NCBI GenBank assembly: GCA_045565015.1 | Contig: JBJLGD010000021.1 | Location: forward strand, 1 to 37,477 | Length of the DNA stretch: 37,477 bases | Reading direction: 5' to 3' | DNA from: GCA-2697345 sp045565015 | Lineage (GTDB): Bacteria; Pseudomonadota; Alphaproteobacteria; Rhodobacterales; Rhodobacteraceae | In this document: positions 1 through 7,763 of the stretch, one piece after another | Layout: each line of letters begins with the position of its first letter | Numbering within the stretch: the first letter of the stretch is position 1 | Notes under the pieces: model-generated | What the model saw: the letters and a program-made list of their open reading frames with translations, nothing else | The model's database searches: none | Told to the model about the DNA's origin: nothing | Position numbers and translations under genes: made by a program

Positions 1-1451
1 TAATCCTGAAGTATTTTCTCAACCCTTATAGAAGCCAAAGCTTGGGTGTCTCTTGAGCCCTCATCTGTCCAAGTTTCGTATGGTTTATAATCGAGAATAT
101 CAGACCGCCAAAACGCATCTTTAAAATTATTTTGTGTATGTTCACAACCTAAGTAATGCCCCCCCGGACCAACTTCTCTTATAGCATCCATAGCCTGAGC
201 ATTTTCATCAAACTCAATACCTTTTGCCATCCCGTGCAATATTCCTAATTGATCTGCATCCATTACAAACTTTTCAAATGATGACACTAGGCCACCTTCA
301 AGCCACCCACATGAATGTAACATAAAGTTTACACCAGAAAGTAAACCCATATTCAACGAATTAGCACTTTCATATCCAGCTTGAGCGTCTGGTAATTTTG
401 AACCACAAAACCCGCCAGCAGACCTGTAAGGCAAACCTAAACGCCGAGCTAGTTGGCCGGCGCCATAAGTAATTTGAGATGCCTCCGGTGTACCAAAAGT
501 CGGCGCGCCAGAATTCATATCAATTGAGGTTACAAATGCTCCAAATATAACGGGTGAACCCTGGCGAACAAGTTGGCTATATGCGACACCTGCTAAAACT
601 TCTGCCAAAACTTGGGTTAATGTACCAGCAACCGATACAGGTGCCATTGCACCACCGACTATAAATGGGGAGATAATGCAGGCCTGATTAGCTTTCGCAT
701 AGATTTCCAGAGCGCCCATCATTGTAGCGTCGAATGTCAAAGGAGAGTTGATGTTTATTAGTGATGTCATCACCGTTCTATCATTTAGCCCATTGAAAAG
801 AATATCACTCATTGCAACCGAATCTTCTGCCCTTGAAGGTTCAGTAACTGAACCCATGAATGGCTTATCAGACAAAGTCATATGCGCGTAAAGCATATCT
901 AGATGACGTTTATTAACAGGAATATCTGTTGGCTCACACAATGTTCCTCCAGAATGATGAAGCCATTTAGACATATATGATAACTTAACAAATTTTTGAA
1001 AATCATCTATTGTTGCATATCTACGACCCCCACTTGTATCGCGAACAAATGGTGGCCCATAAACTGGTGCAGTTACTAAAGAATTTCCACCAATTTCTAC
1101 ATTTCGCTCTGAATTTCGCGCATGTTGAATAATTTTGTTTGGTGCTGTTTCACACAATTTACGTGCCAATCCCTTTGGGATCCTTACTCTTTCGCCTTCA
1201 ATTTCGGCACCAGCGTTTTTCCAAACTTTAATTGCTGACGGATTATCTGTAAAAGCTACACCTACCTCTTCAAGTACAATTTCAGCATTACGCTCTATAA
1301 TCTCCAAGGCCTCTTCAGATAAGACTTCAAAATTCGGTATATTTCTTTCAATAAACTTAGCGCTTTCAATCTTCACGGCTGTTCTTTCTGCTCTACGCGC
1401 ACTTCCACCACCGCTTCTAGATCTTCTGCGTTTTCCGTCTATCTCAGTCAT
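1..1451 (-). CDS. MttB-family (trimethylamine methyltransferase-like) protein, C-terminus cut by window edge
   Basis: The frame opens with ATG at 1451 and stays open to the window edge, giving about 483 codons; the family is usually a little over 500 residues, so only the C-terminal end is missing. The N-terminus is very basic (RRRSRSGGGSARRAER), a hallmark of the alphaproteobacterial branch annotated as trimethylamine methyltransferase. The body has the MttB TIM-barrel sequence, with stretches such as GAFVTSIDMNSGAPTFGTP and AGGFCGSKLPDAQAGYES. No in-frame TAG occurs in the visible part, so this is a pyrrolysine-free member. Such members act on quaternary amines (for example glycine betaine in MtgB) or on unknown substrates, passing the methyl group to a corrinoid protein. 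No corrinoid protein is seen here. Family assignment is sure; substrate is unknown. Confidence 0.9.
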   Translation of the reverse strand, partial: MTEIDGKRRRSRSGGGSARRAERTAVKIESAKFIERNIPNFEVLSEEALEIIERNAEIVLEEVGVAFTDNPSAIKVWKNAGAEIEGERVRIPKGLARKLCETAPNKIIQHARNSERNVEIGGNSLVTAPVYGPPFVRDTSGGRRYATIDDFQKFVKLSYMSKWLHHSGGTLCEPTDIPVNKRHLDMLYAHMTLSDKPFMGSVTEPSRAEDSVAMSDILFNGLNDRTVMTSLININSPLTFDATMMGALEIYAKANQACIISPFIVGGAMAPVSVAGTLTQVLAEVLAGVAYSQLVRQGSPVIFGAFVTSIDMNSGAPTFGTPEASQITYGAGQLARRLGLPYRSAGGFCGSKLPDAQAGYESANSLNMGLLSGVNFMLHSCGWLEGGLVSSFEKFVMDADQLGILHGMAKGIEFDENAQAMDAIREVGPGGHYLGCEHTQNNFKDAFWRSDILDYKPYETWTDEGSRDTQALASIRVEKILQD

Positions 1452-1530
1452 AATAAATCCTAAAAATTATGATATAGGTTAACTCAGTTAATAAATTTGA
1501 AACAAACAAAATTCGCCACCTTAGGTTTAT

Positions 1531-1562
1531 TACCGACAAAATAGGATAAGTTTATGTCGGTA
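1531..1562. promoter_or_regulatory. 8-bp inverted repeat between the MttB gene and guaA
   Basis: TACCGACA at 1531-1538 and TGTCGGTA at 1555-1562 are perfect inverted copies separated by 16 bases. The repeat sits in the divergent intergenic region, about 80 bp upstream of the MttB start and 60 bp upstream of guaA. It has no T-run, so an operator is more likely than a terminator. The cognate regulator is unknown. Confidence 0.35.
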
Positions 1563-1587
1563 TAGATAAAAAATAAAAAATACCAAC

Positions 1588-1616
1588 TTGCTTAACTTAA
1601 AAGCTAGATTTAGATA
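1588..1616 (+). promoter_or_regulatory. candidate guaA promoter (possible leaderless start)
   Basis: A TTGCTT box at 1588-1593 is followed after 17 bases by TAGATA at 1611-1616, a good sigma-70-like pair. Transcription would start about 7 bases later, at or within a base or two of the guaA ATG (1623). No Shine-Dalgarno sequence precedes that ATG, which fits a leaderless mRNA. This is inferred from sequence only. Confidence 0.4.
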
Positions 1617-1622
1617 CATCCT

Positions 1623-3182
1623 ATGGGAAAACACAATAAAGATTGCTTACTAATTATTGATTTTGGGAGCCAAGTAACACAATTAATAGCACGAAGGTTA
1701 AGAGAACTTAACGTTTATTGCGAAATTCATCCTTATCAAAACACTTCATACTCGTTCTTAACAAAATTAGCTCCTAAAGCGATAATATTATCTGGCGGAC
1801 CCGACAGTGTAACCCGGAAAGGAAGCCCCAGAGTTGACAAGGAAATATTTTCGTTGCGAATTCCTATTTTGGGTATTTGCTATGGTCAACAACTTATGAT
1901 GCACCAACTAGGTGGCGCTGTTGAAAGTGGCCAAGGTACCTCAGAATTTGGGAGAGCTTTTTTAACCCAAAAAGGTGAGCTAGATATTTTAAATGGTTGG
2001 TTCCAAGACGGACCTGAACAAGTCTGGATGAGCCATGGTGACCATGTTAAAACAATAGCGCCAGGCTTTGCAATATATGGGAGTTCTCCGAACGCACCGT
2101 TCGCTGTTGTAGCAGATACCAGCCGTCACTTTTATGCTGTTCAATTCCACCCAGAAGTACATCATACACCTAACGGGAAGCTCTTGTACAAAAACTTTAT
2201 TGAGCTAGCTGGGTTTTTGGGTGACTGGACGATGAATTCATACAAAGAGATTATGATTGAAAAAATACGTAATCAAGTTGGTGATCGAAAGGTCATTTGT
2301 GGATTGTCCGGGGGTGTTGACAGTTCAGTCGCAGCGGTTTTGCTTCACCAAGCAATTGGAGATCAACTAACTTGTGTCTTTGTCGATCACGGGCTTTTAC
2401 GTCAGGGAGAATCTGAAGAAGTTATTTCATTGTTTGAGAACAACTTTAACATTCCTTTAATTCTTGCAGAAGAGTCCGAGTTGTTTTTAGGAAAATTAGA
2501 TGGTGTATCAGATCCAGAAAAAAAACGTAAAATAATTGGTGGTCTGTTTATTGATGTTTTTCAAAAATATGCAAATCAAATTGAAGGTTCTGAGTTTCTG
2601 GCGCAAGGTACATTATACCCAGATGTAATTGAATCTGTTAGTTTTTCAGGAAGTCCTTCAGTAACCATTAAATCTCATCATAATGTTGGCGGGTTACCAG
2701 AAAAAATGGGGTTAAAACTTGTTGAGCCTCTTAGAGACCTATTTAAAGACGAAGTCCGTGAGTTAGGAAAAGAATTAGGTTTACCCAAGGAATTTATTTC
2801 TCGTCACCCATTCCCAGGGCCAGGTCTAGCAATTAGGTGCCTAGGTGAAATTACACTAGAAAAGATAGAGATACTTAGAAAGGCGGATGCAATTTACATA
2901 GATCAAATACGTAAACACGGCTTATATGATAAGATCTGGCAAGCTTTTGTAGCTATATTACCAGTTCGGACAGTTGGAGTTATGGGTGATGCGCGAACAT
3001 ACGATTATGCTTGCACCTTGAGAGCAGTGACTTCTGTAGACGGGATGACAGCAGATTATTACCAATTTGATCATAGTTTTCTTGGAGAGACCTCAACAAG
3101 GATTGTTAACGAAGTCGAAGGAATAAACAGGGTTACTTATGATATAACTTCTAAACCTCCTGGAACTATTGAGTGGGAATAA
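1623..3182 (+). CDS. guaA: GMP synthase (glutamine-hydrolysing)
   Basis: Converts XMP, glutamine and ATP to GMP, the last step of guanine nucleotide synthesis, in the cytoplasm. The 519-residue length is normal. Domains in order: class-I glutamine amidotransferase (about 8-200) with the nucleophile Cys86 in GICYGQQ and the His176/Glu178 pair in FHPEVH; ATP pyrophosphatase with the P-loop SGGVDS at 229-234; and the C-terminal dimerisation domain ending in the conserved KPPGTIEWE. The first ATG gives the usual short lead before the amidotransferase domain. There is no ribosome-binding site, see the promoter entry at 1588-1616. The gene stands alone with a small membrane-protein gene 66 bp downstream. 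Confidence 0.98.
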   Translation: MGKHNKDCLLIIDFGSQVTQLIARRLRELNVYCEIHPYQNTSYSFLTKLAPKAIILSGGPDSVTRKGSPRVDKEIFSLRIPILGICYGQQLMMHQLGGAVESGQGTSEFGRAFLTQKGELDILNGWFQDGPEQVWMSHGDHVKTIAPGFAIYGSSPNAPFAVVADTSRHFYAVQFHPEVHHTPNGKLLYKNFIELAGFLGDWTMNSYKEIMIEKIRNQVGDRKVICGLSGGVDSSVAAVLLHQAIGDQLTCVFVDHGLLRQGESEEVISLFENNFNIPLILAEESELFLGKLDGVSDPEKKRKIIGGLFIDVFQKYANQIEGSEFLAQGTLYPDVIESVSFSGSPSVTIKSHHNVGGLPEKMGLKLVEPLRDLFKDEVRELGKELGLPKEFISRHPFPGPGLAIRCLGEITLEKIEILRKADAIYIDQIRKHGLYDKIWQAFVAILPVRTVGVMGDARTYDYACTLRAVTSVDGMTADYYQFDHSFLGETSTRIVNEVEGINRVTYDITSKPPGTIEWE

Positions 3183-3189
3183 ATGTTTT

Positions 3190-3234
3190 ATTTCAATGTT
3201 TTATAAAGACTTTTTAAAGTAATTATATTGAAAT
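3190..3234. repeat. 8-bp inverted repeat after guaA
   Basis: ATTTCAAT at 3190-3197 and ATTGAAAT at 3227-3234 are perfect inverted copies, with a smaller ACTTT/AAAGT palindrome inside. It lies between the guaA stop and the ribosome-binding site of the next gene. It could be a weak transcript-end or processing structure, but no terminal T-run follows. Confidence 0.25.
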
Positions 3235-3248
3235 TGCAAGGATAAAAT

Positions 3249-3746
3249 ATGATGGACATGTTGGATATCTCTTTAATCTTATCTATCCTATCTTGTAGTT
3301 TAGTCGGTGGGTTCATTTTTACATATGCAATTGTTGTTATGCCAGGCTTATCAAACCTTAATGATAAAGACTTTCTAAGAGCATTTCAGGTGACAGACGC
3401 AGTAATACAAAACAAACAGCCGCTTTTCATGTTTACTTGGATAGGTTCTATCGTTGCAATGTTAACGACAATTTTAGTTTCATTAGCGAGTGTTGGGCTA
3501 GCAGAAACTTGGTTAATCCTTTTAATTGGTGTTGCTTATTTGTTGGGAGTGCAAGGCATAACGGTAGCCATCCATATTCCCTTAAATAATCATATTCAAA
3601 AAGTTAAAATTGAAGAGTTAAATGATGAAAATTTAGCGAACGAACGTTTAAAATTTGAAACAAAATGGAATTTCTTTAATTATATTCGAACTAGTGTGGC
3701 CATTTCTGTTAGCGCGTTACTGCTCATACTTTTAACCATTCGATAA
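3249..3746 (+). CDS. DUF1772 (anthrone oxygenase-like) membrane protein
   Basis: A 165-residue protein with four predicted membrane segments (about 8-30, 58-82, 86-108 and 145-163) and the family's C-terminal signature FETKWNFFNYIRT just before the last segment. DUF1772 groups with fungal anthrone oxygenases by sequence, but bacterial members have no established reaction, so no function is assigned. The first ATG is preceded by AAGGA at a spacing of six bases, a clear ribosome-binding site that fixes the start. It lies 66 bp after guaA on the same strand; nothing suggests a functional link. Confidence 0.8.
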   Translation: MMDMLDISLILSILSCSLVGGFIFTYAIVVMPGLSNLNDKDFLRAFQVTDAVIQNKQPLFMFTWIGSIVAMLTTILVSLASVGLAETWLILLIGVAYLLGVQGITVAIHIPLNNHIQKVKIEELNDENLANERLKFETKWNFFNYIRTSVAISVSALLLILLTIR

Positions 3747-3769
3747 ATTAAGATTTACAATAAAAAAAC

Positions 3770-3820
3770 TTACAAAGTAGTTACAAAGTATTTTGAAATA
3801 ACTGTATTTAAATGATAAAA
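3770..3820 (+). promoter_or_regulatory. tandem TTACAAAGTA boxes followed by TTTAAATGATAAAA (copy A)
   Basis: Two identical 10-mers TTACAAAGTA start 11 bases apart (3770 and 3781), and a TTTAAATGATAAAA motif begins 37 bases after the first. The same arrangement occurs at 5578-5626 with a 35-base offset. Direct repeats with an 11-bp period are the usual target layout of OmpR/PhoB-class response regulators, and TGATAAAA resembles an extended -10 element. Assignment to a regulator class is inference. Confidence 0.4.
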
Positions 3821-3950
3821 AAAGGCTATCTACCATAGCAAAGACACTGTTTGTATTTGGGTTTTTGGTAGTAGAAAAGGTAGAAATAATTTTCTCTATG
3901 AAACCACAGAAATGTTGAAGGCAGGAAAGGGAAGCCATTATAAAAAGCAC

Positions 3951-3985
3951 TATCATTTAAAAGTTACATACTCGTTACAAAGTTA
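3951..3985 (-). promoter_or_regulatory. TATCATTTAAA with 11-bp-phased GTTACA boxes (copy C)
   Basis: TATCATTTAAA at 3951-3961 is followed by GTTACAT at 3963 and GTTACAAAGTTA at 3974, again 11 bases apart. The TTTAAATGATA part is inverted relative to copies A and B, so the composite is rearranged rather than a simple repeat. It lies about 120 bp downstream of the Wzz stop codon. Confidence 0.35.
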
Positions 3986-4106
3986 AAGTTAAGCCATTAG
4001 TTTACTTAAATATTTTATCAGCAACTGCAAACTTTCTTACAAACTTACGCGACTATTGAATCTCAATAATATCAACGCATTAGCAGCAAGGCGATTGAAA
4101 GGCTTC

Positions 4107-5246
4107 TTACGCTTTTACCAACCACTCGTTACGCTTACGAATAATATTAGAGGCAAGCACATAAATTGCTCCCAACATTCCACCAAAAATTATTGACAAA
4201 GCAACGTATAACTTCGAATTCTTTTGTGATTTACTATCAGCATGTTTTAAATCAAACCGAACCCAATCACTCGGATTATCATTTTCAACAGACTTTAACG
4301 AATTTTTTAATTGACGTACGGATAAATCATTTTCAAGTGAAATGATTGAATTCATTACTTTAAGATACCCATCTGTCATCAAAAGTTGTTCTTTTTGGGT
4401 ACGATTTCTTATAACCGCTAGTTCTTTATCTATCGCTTCGAACCCACGTAAATAAAATGGGACTTCATTGGTGTTAATATTCAACAAAACTTCACTTGAC
4501 GGTTTTTGTGCCAAAGCGTTCGCATAAAGCGTATTTGCCTCTATACCCAATTCTTTAGCAATGGCAGATTGCTCAACTAAATACAAAATACGTTTGTTGT
4601 TAGATATCTTTTGTTTCTGCATAATTAAATTTAACTCACTTCGTAAAACTTCTAATTCGCGTTGGATCTTTTTTTCTACCGATGTAGCCAACTGTTCGAT
4701 ATCGTTAAACAAATTTGTTTTCACATTTATTAGGGTAAGTCTCAAAGCCTCGTTTAATAAACGTTTACCTTGCTCATCATTGTGCCACTCAAACGACAAC
4801 ATCCAATTTATTTCATTTTTCGAAGGTGGCGCTATCACAAACAATTTGGCGTAATTAATCAACGCCTTCTGTTTATCATCTTCATCTAAATCTTTGATTG
4901 ACTGTCTTACAAATTCATCGTTGCTAACAACATTTTTCATAATTTCATAATCATTGAATTCATCAATAAACATACTGAAGATGGTGGGAGCGTTTATCAC
5001 ATAATCACTTAAATTTTTATTATTCAAAAAATCATTTATTGGAACGTGTTTGATAAACACAGAAGAATTACCATTTTTGATTGACGTGGAAACCTTATAC
5101 AAATTTGGCGTAGAAAGACTAAAAGCAACCCCAACCAAAGCGGCAATAAAGGTGGTAATAATGATTTTCCATTTCCCACGCCAAAGCGTTTCTACCAACC
5201 CAAATAAGTCTATCTCATCATCGTTTAGTTTACTAACTTCAGGCAT
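4107..5246 (-). CDS. Wzz-like polysaccharide chain-length determinant
   Basis: A 379-residue inner-membrane protein of the Wzz/FepE/Etk type. It has a short cytoplasmic lead (LFGLVETLWRGKWK), a first membrane segment near residues 29-50, a long periplasmic part rich in coiled-coil sequence, and a second membrane segment near 347-370 followed by a basic tail. Such proteins set the length of O-antigen, capsule or exopolysaccharide chains. The start is placed at the ATG at 5246, because GAGGA lies seven bases ahead of it; an upstream ATG at 5300 has no such site and would add 18 atypical residues. No Wzx, Wzy, glycosyltransferase or tyrosine kinase gene is beside it, which is unusual. Flanking DNA carries the phased TTACAAA repeats. 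Confidence 0.85.
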   Translation of the reverse strand: MPEVSKLNDDEIDLFGLVETLWRGKWKIIITTFIAALVGVAFSLSTPNLYKVSTSIKNGNSSVFIKHVPINDFLNNKNLSDYVINAPTIFSMFIDEFNDYEIMKNVVSNDEFVRQSIKDLDEDDKQKALINYAKLFVIAPPSKNEINWMLSFEWHNDEQGKRLLNEALRLTLINVKTNLFNDIEQLATSVEKKIQRELEVLRSELNLIMQKQKISNNKRILYLVEQSAIAKELGIEANTLYANALAQKPSSEVLLNINTNEVPFYLRGFEAIDKELAVIRNRTQKEQLLMTDGYLKVMNSIISLENDLSVRQLKNSLKSVENDNPSDWVRFDLKHADSKSQKNSKLYVALSIIFGGMLGAIYVLASNIIRKRNEWLVKA

Positions 5247-5315
5247 AAGATTGTCCTCATTATTTAGATACAAGAAAGTACGGGTACAGTATAGAGACAC
5301 TTATGTAAATAACTT

Positions 5316-5331
5316 AGTGACCACAGTCACT
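5316..5331. promoter_or_regulatory. palindrome AGTGAC-CACA-GTCACT upstream of the Wzz gene
   Basis: A perfect 6-bp inverted repeat with a 4-base centre, about 70 bp upstream of the Wzz start codon, a usual operator position. The binding protein is unknown. Confidence 0.35.
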
Positions 5332-5398
5332 CCACAAACCTTCATGTCCACTTTTTTTGCAATACTTATTTGAATGCATTAAACGAATGATTTTGCTT

Positions 5399-5429
5399 AA
5401 CTTTTAGAAACAATAGAGCACTAAAAGTT
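5399..5429. repeat. 9-bp inverted repeat containing a box shared with 13101-13120
   Basis: AACTTTTAG (5399-5407) and CTAAAAGTT (5421-5429) are perfect inverted copies around a 13-base centre. The left arm and centre contain ACTTTTAGAAACAATAGAG, which recurs with one extra A at 13101-13120. Both copies sit about 150 bp upstream of the start of a minus-strand gene. Confidence 0.4.
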
Positions 5430-5576
5430 CTATGTATTTGGACGACGTTATGGAATCCGTGATATCTCAATATGATTGTTACTGACAAACAGATAATCTG
5501 AAATTACAAAGTATGTAAGAAAGTTAAATAAAGCTTTGCAAAACAGCTGGTAAGGAGAACTTTAATTTCAGCAATA

Positions 5577-5626
5577 GTTACAAACTAGTTACAAAAAACT
5601 TTACCCATTGTTTTTAAATGATAAAA
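5577..5626 (+). promoter_or_regulatory. tandem GTTACAAA boxes followed by TTTAAATGATAAAA (copy B)
   Basis: GTTACAAACTA at 5577 and GTTACAAAAAA at 5588 start 11 bases apart, and TTTAAATGATAAAAT begins at 5613. TGATAAAAT matches an extended -10 element. This repeats the layout at 3770-3820 on the same strand. Any promoter here would read away from the Wzz gene, toward the 3' end of the DUF2007 gene. Confidence 0.4.
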
Positions 5627-5709
5627 TCTATTGCCACGATTAAGTAGGATTAAATATTAGAAATAACTATAAAAGAGGATTAATCACTCGTAGCCGACCT
5701 ATGGTAATC

Positions 5710-5922
5710 TTATGTCAATTCTATACCGCTATCTATTAATATTTTTTTTGCCTTAATAATTGAACTATTTGACACTAAAATTCTTCGAGGAAGTATATTT
5801 ATAGATCCTTCCAGAGAACTCATATGAGTATCCATTTCGAAGTATTTTATACGTTCATTTGTTAAAAGTAACTTTATATATGCTAAAGTAGCTAAATCGT
5901 TAGTTTGTATAAGTTCTTTCAC
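5710..5922 (-). CDS. DUF2007 domain protein (putative signal-transducing protein)
   Basis: A 70-residue cytoplasmic protein matching DUF2007 along its whole length: an N-terminal MKELIQTNDLATLAYIKLLL helix, a central MSSLEGSINILPRRILV strand region and a closing KAKKILIDSGIEL helix. The fold resembles GlnB-type proteins but no partner or ligand is established. The start codon is GTG at 5922, two bases after the stop of the pterin dehydratase gene, so the two are almost certainly co-transcribed and translationally coupled. This pairing of DUF2007 with other small genes is common in Alphaproteobacteria. Confidence 0.85.
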   Translation of the reverse strand: MKELIQTNDLATLAYIKLLLTNERIKYFEMDTHMSSLEGSINILPRRILVSNSSIIKAKKILIDSGIELT

Positions 5923-5924
5923 AA

Positions 5925-6218
5925 TTATAGTAAGTTATAAGCAAAACTATCCATATGCTCTGCTAATTTTATATCTAATTCTGATACACCGTTTAAATCA
6001 TGAGTAGTCAGGACCACATCTACTCGCGAATAAACATTAAACCATTCAGGGTGATGATTAATTTTTTCTGCAAACATTGCTACACTTGTCATAAAAGAAA
6101 ATGCTTCATTAAACGATTTAAACTTATAGCTTTTAGAAATAGCGTCTCTCTCACTAAGAATTTTCCAATTTTCTTTGACTAAACTCTCTAGATTATCTTT
6201 GTTTACTTTTTTATTCAT
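5925..6218 (-). CDS. phhB: pterin-4a-carbinolamine dehydratase
   Basis: Dehydrates 4a-hydroxytetrahydropterin to the quinonoid dihydropterin during recycling of the cofactor of aromatic amino-acid hydroxylases. The 97-residue length is typical. The active-site signature is present as EKINHHPEWFNVY with the paired His residues, and the later THDLNGVSELDIKLA block supplies the second conserved His. GGAG sits eight bases before the ATG at 6218. No phenylalanine hydroxylase is in the window, so its partner is elsewhere, or it acts in another pterin or cofactor pathway as proposed for many bacteria. Confidence 0.93.
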   Translation of the reverse strand: MNKKVNKDNLESLVKENWKILSERDAISKSYKFKSFNEAFSFMTSVAMFAEKINHHPEWFNVYSRVDVVLTTHDLNGVSELDIKLAEHMDSFAYNLL

Positions 6219-6492
6219 AAGGTTTCTCCAATCAATTTCTTATCAATTCTATAATACGCTAATTATACCCATGTTTAAAACCCAATAAAGAAGATCTAAA
6301 ATTTATCTATTATTTTTTAAAATATCACTCTATTAAAATAAAAGTTAGTAGTGGACAGACCCCAAAATACTTCTAATTACTATGCTAAACTAAATAATTA
6401 ACCTAATTAATTTCAAGATTGAGTAAGTAGAAGAAAAAAGGATATTATCGCCGACATGATTGTTAAGGTAGAAATAGTTAATACCCAATAAA

Positions 6493-7041
6493 ATGTGTGG
6501 TAGATTTGTAATATACTCTCCTAATATATTTGGCCTGGTTAACAAGACTTCTTATAATATTGCACCATCCCAATTGATTCCAGTGAAAACTAAGAATGGT
6601 GCAAGATTAATGAAGTGGTCATATTCTCCAACATGGAACAAAGATATGGACCTGATCAACTGCCGTTCTGAAACAATGTATGACAAACCTTCATTCAAAA
6701 ATGCAGAACGATGTGTAATCTATCATGATGGGTGGTACGAATGGCAGCGAAATACTAAAGAAAAAATTCCTTACTACCACTATGCGCAATCACATTTTTT
6801 TGCAGGTCTTTATAATGAAATTGGTTGTCTTGTTCTTACTCGTAATGCCATTGATGCGATAAAACATATTCATCACAGGCAGCCAGTTTTATTGGAGACT
6901 GAAGAAGTAAATAGTTATCTGAAGGGAGAAGACATACTAGATAGCTATGCTAATAATAATATTAGATTCTATAGAGTTTGCAAATCAGTCAATAACCCGA
7001 AAAATAATAATTCAACGTTAATTCATAAAATAAAATCCTAG
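6493..7041 (+). CDS. SRAP/HMCES-family abasic-site DNA-protein crosslink protein (YedK-like)
   Basis: Senses abasic sites in single-stranded DNA and shields them through a thiazolidine crosslink formed by Cys2. Seen here: MCGRF at the N-terminus, giving Cys2 after Met removal; NCRSET for the Asn/Arg/Glu site; GWYEW with the catalytic Glu; and HHRQPVLL, equivalent to the usual HDRMPVIL that carries the catalytic His. At 182 residues it is shorter than E. coli YedK (about 222), with a trimmed middle and end. The start is fixed by the need for Cys at position 2. It is a monocistronic gene with no recognisable SOS box that I could see. Confidence 0.92.
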   Translation: MCGRFVIYSPNIFGLVNKTSYNIAPSQLIPVKTKNGARLMKWSYSPTWNKDMDLINCRSETMYDKPSFKNAERCVIYHDGWYEWQRNTKEKIPYYHYAQSHFFAGLYNEIGCLVLTRNAIDAIKHIHHRQPVLLETEEVNSYLKGEDILDSYANNNIRFYRVCKSVNNPKNNNSTLIHKIKS

Positions 7042-7267
7042 CCAAAAGTAAAAAATTTATACATTAGATTGTTTTACGTTTTATAATTGGCGAAAAAATT
7101 TGTAACACCTTATGAACTTTTAAGTATTCGCAGTATTTAAAATTACCTTGTATAAAAAACTTAGAATAATGAAACTAATTAAGGAAGTAAGATAAGAATA
7201 AAATCTAAAAGAGTATAAACTCTTATTTAGTAAGTCGATCCAGTCAAAATACTCAGAGGCGTTAATT

Positions 7268-7759
7268 ATGAAAATCATTCAAATTAGTAAAACTCCTGAA
7301 AGTAATATTCTTAGGCAACTATATAAAATCAACCAACAACATGCTCACTATTTAACTGATCTATCTTCAGATGTTGAACTTTCAAAATTAATCAATCTCA
7401 GTGATGTTTGTATGTGTGTGCTAAATAATGGAAGTGTTGTAGGGTTTATGATCTGCTTTAGAGAAAAATCAGAACACCGCTCATTAAACTATAAGTACTT
7501 CAATGAGCGAGAGACTAGGTTCATATATGTGGATAGAATTGCTATAAATAATAGCTATCTTGGTCATGGGCATGGGTCGCAGTTATATAAAGAATTATAT
7601 AAATACGCTGCCCCAAAAAATTTACCAATATGTTGCGAAGTATACACTCGTCCAAAAAATATAGTTTCATTAAATTTTCATTATAAAAACGGTTTTAAAC
7701 CAATAGATTCATATGACTTCGACAATTATTCAGTCGAATATTTAAAACGAACGACTTAA
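7268..7759 (+). CDS. GNAT-family N-acetyltransferase
   Basis: A 163-residue single-domain acetyltransferase. Motif A is visible as VDRIAINNSYLGHGHGSQL, where GHGHG is the acetyl-CoA pyrophosphate loop, and the C-terminal NFHYKNGFK block is the usual motif B. The protein presumably transfers an acetyl group to an amine, but the substrate is unknown. AGAGG lies about nine bases before the ATG. It converges on the GrdB-like gene with only four bases between stop codons and no clear terminator. Confidence 0.82.
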   Translation: MKIIQISKTPESNILRQLYKINQQHAHYLTDLSSDVELSKLINLSDVCMCVLNNGSVVGFMICFREKSEHRSLNYKYFNERETRFIYVDRIAINNSYLGHGHGSQLYKELYKYAAPKNLPICCEVYTRPKNIVSLNFHYKNGFKPIDSYDFDNYSVEYLKRTT

Positions 7760-7763
7760 TAAA

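Larger units (their letters stand above)
3747..4106. other. intergenic region with phased TTACAAA repeats
   Basis: This 360-bp stretch between convergent genes holds no convincing coding sequence. It contains tandem TTACAAAGTA copies at 3770-3779 and 3781-3790, another pair (GTTACAT at 3963, GTTACAAAG at 3974), a single TTACAAA at 4037-4043, and an 11-bp inverted repeat, TTTAAATGATA at 3807-3817 against TATCATTTAAA at 3951-3961. The same motifs recur upstream of the Wzz gene. Separate entries describe the individual elements. Confidence 0.6.
5247..5709. other. long upstream region of the Wzz gene
   Basis: No supported gene in 463 bp. It holds a palindrome AGTGAC-CACA-GTCACT (5316-5331), a 9-bp inverted repeat (5399-5429), a TTACAAAGTA box (5504-5513) and the tandem TTACAAA composite (5577-5626). 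Such a long, motif-rich leader for one gene suggests layered control of the Wzz gene. The DUF2007 gene on the far side is also on the minus strand and ends at 5710, so these sites most plausibly serve the Wzz gene or an unannotated transcript. Confidence 0.5.

Noticed and set aside
1..1451. Pyrrolysine-containing trimethylamine methyltransferase (true MttB)
   Set aside because: No in-frame TAG is present in the visible coding region, so this is the Pyl-free branch.
1135..1482. 115-codon plus-strand frame opposite the MttB-family gene
   Set aside because: It lies antisense to a clearly conserved protein, has low-complexity Ser/Ala-rich sequence and no ribosome-binding site.
3732..3956. 74-codon minus-strand frame overlapping the end of the DUF1772 gene
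   Set aside because: Composition is unlike a protein and its end runs through the repeat elements; no ribosome-binding site. It is noted only because the copy C element lies just upstream of it.
3770..5626. TTACAAA repeats as a CRISPR array
   Set aside because: Units are about 7-10 bases, come in pairs at an 11-base period, and have no uniform spacers or cas genes.
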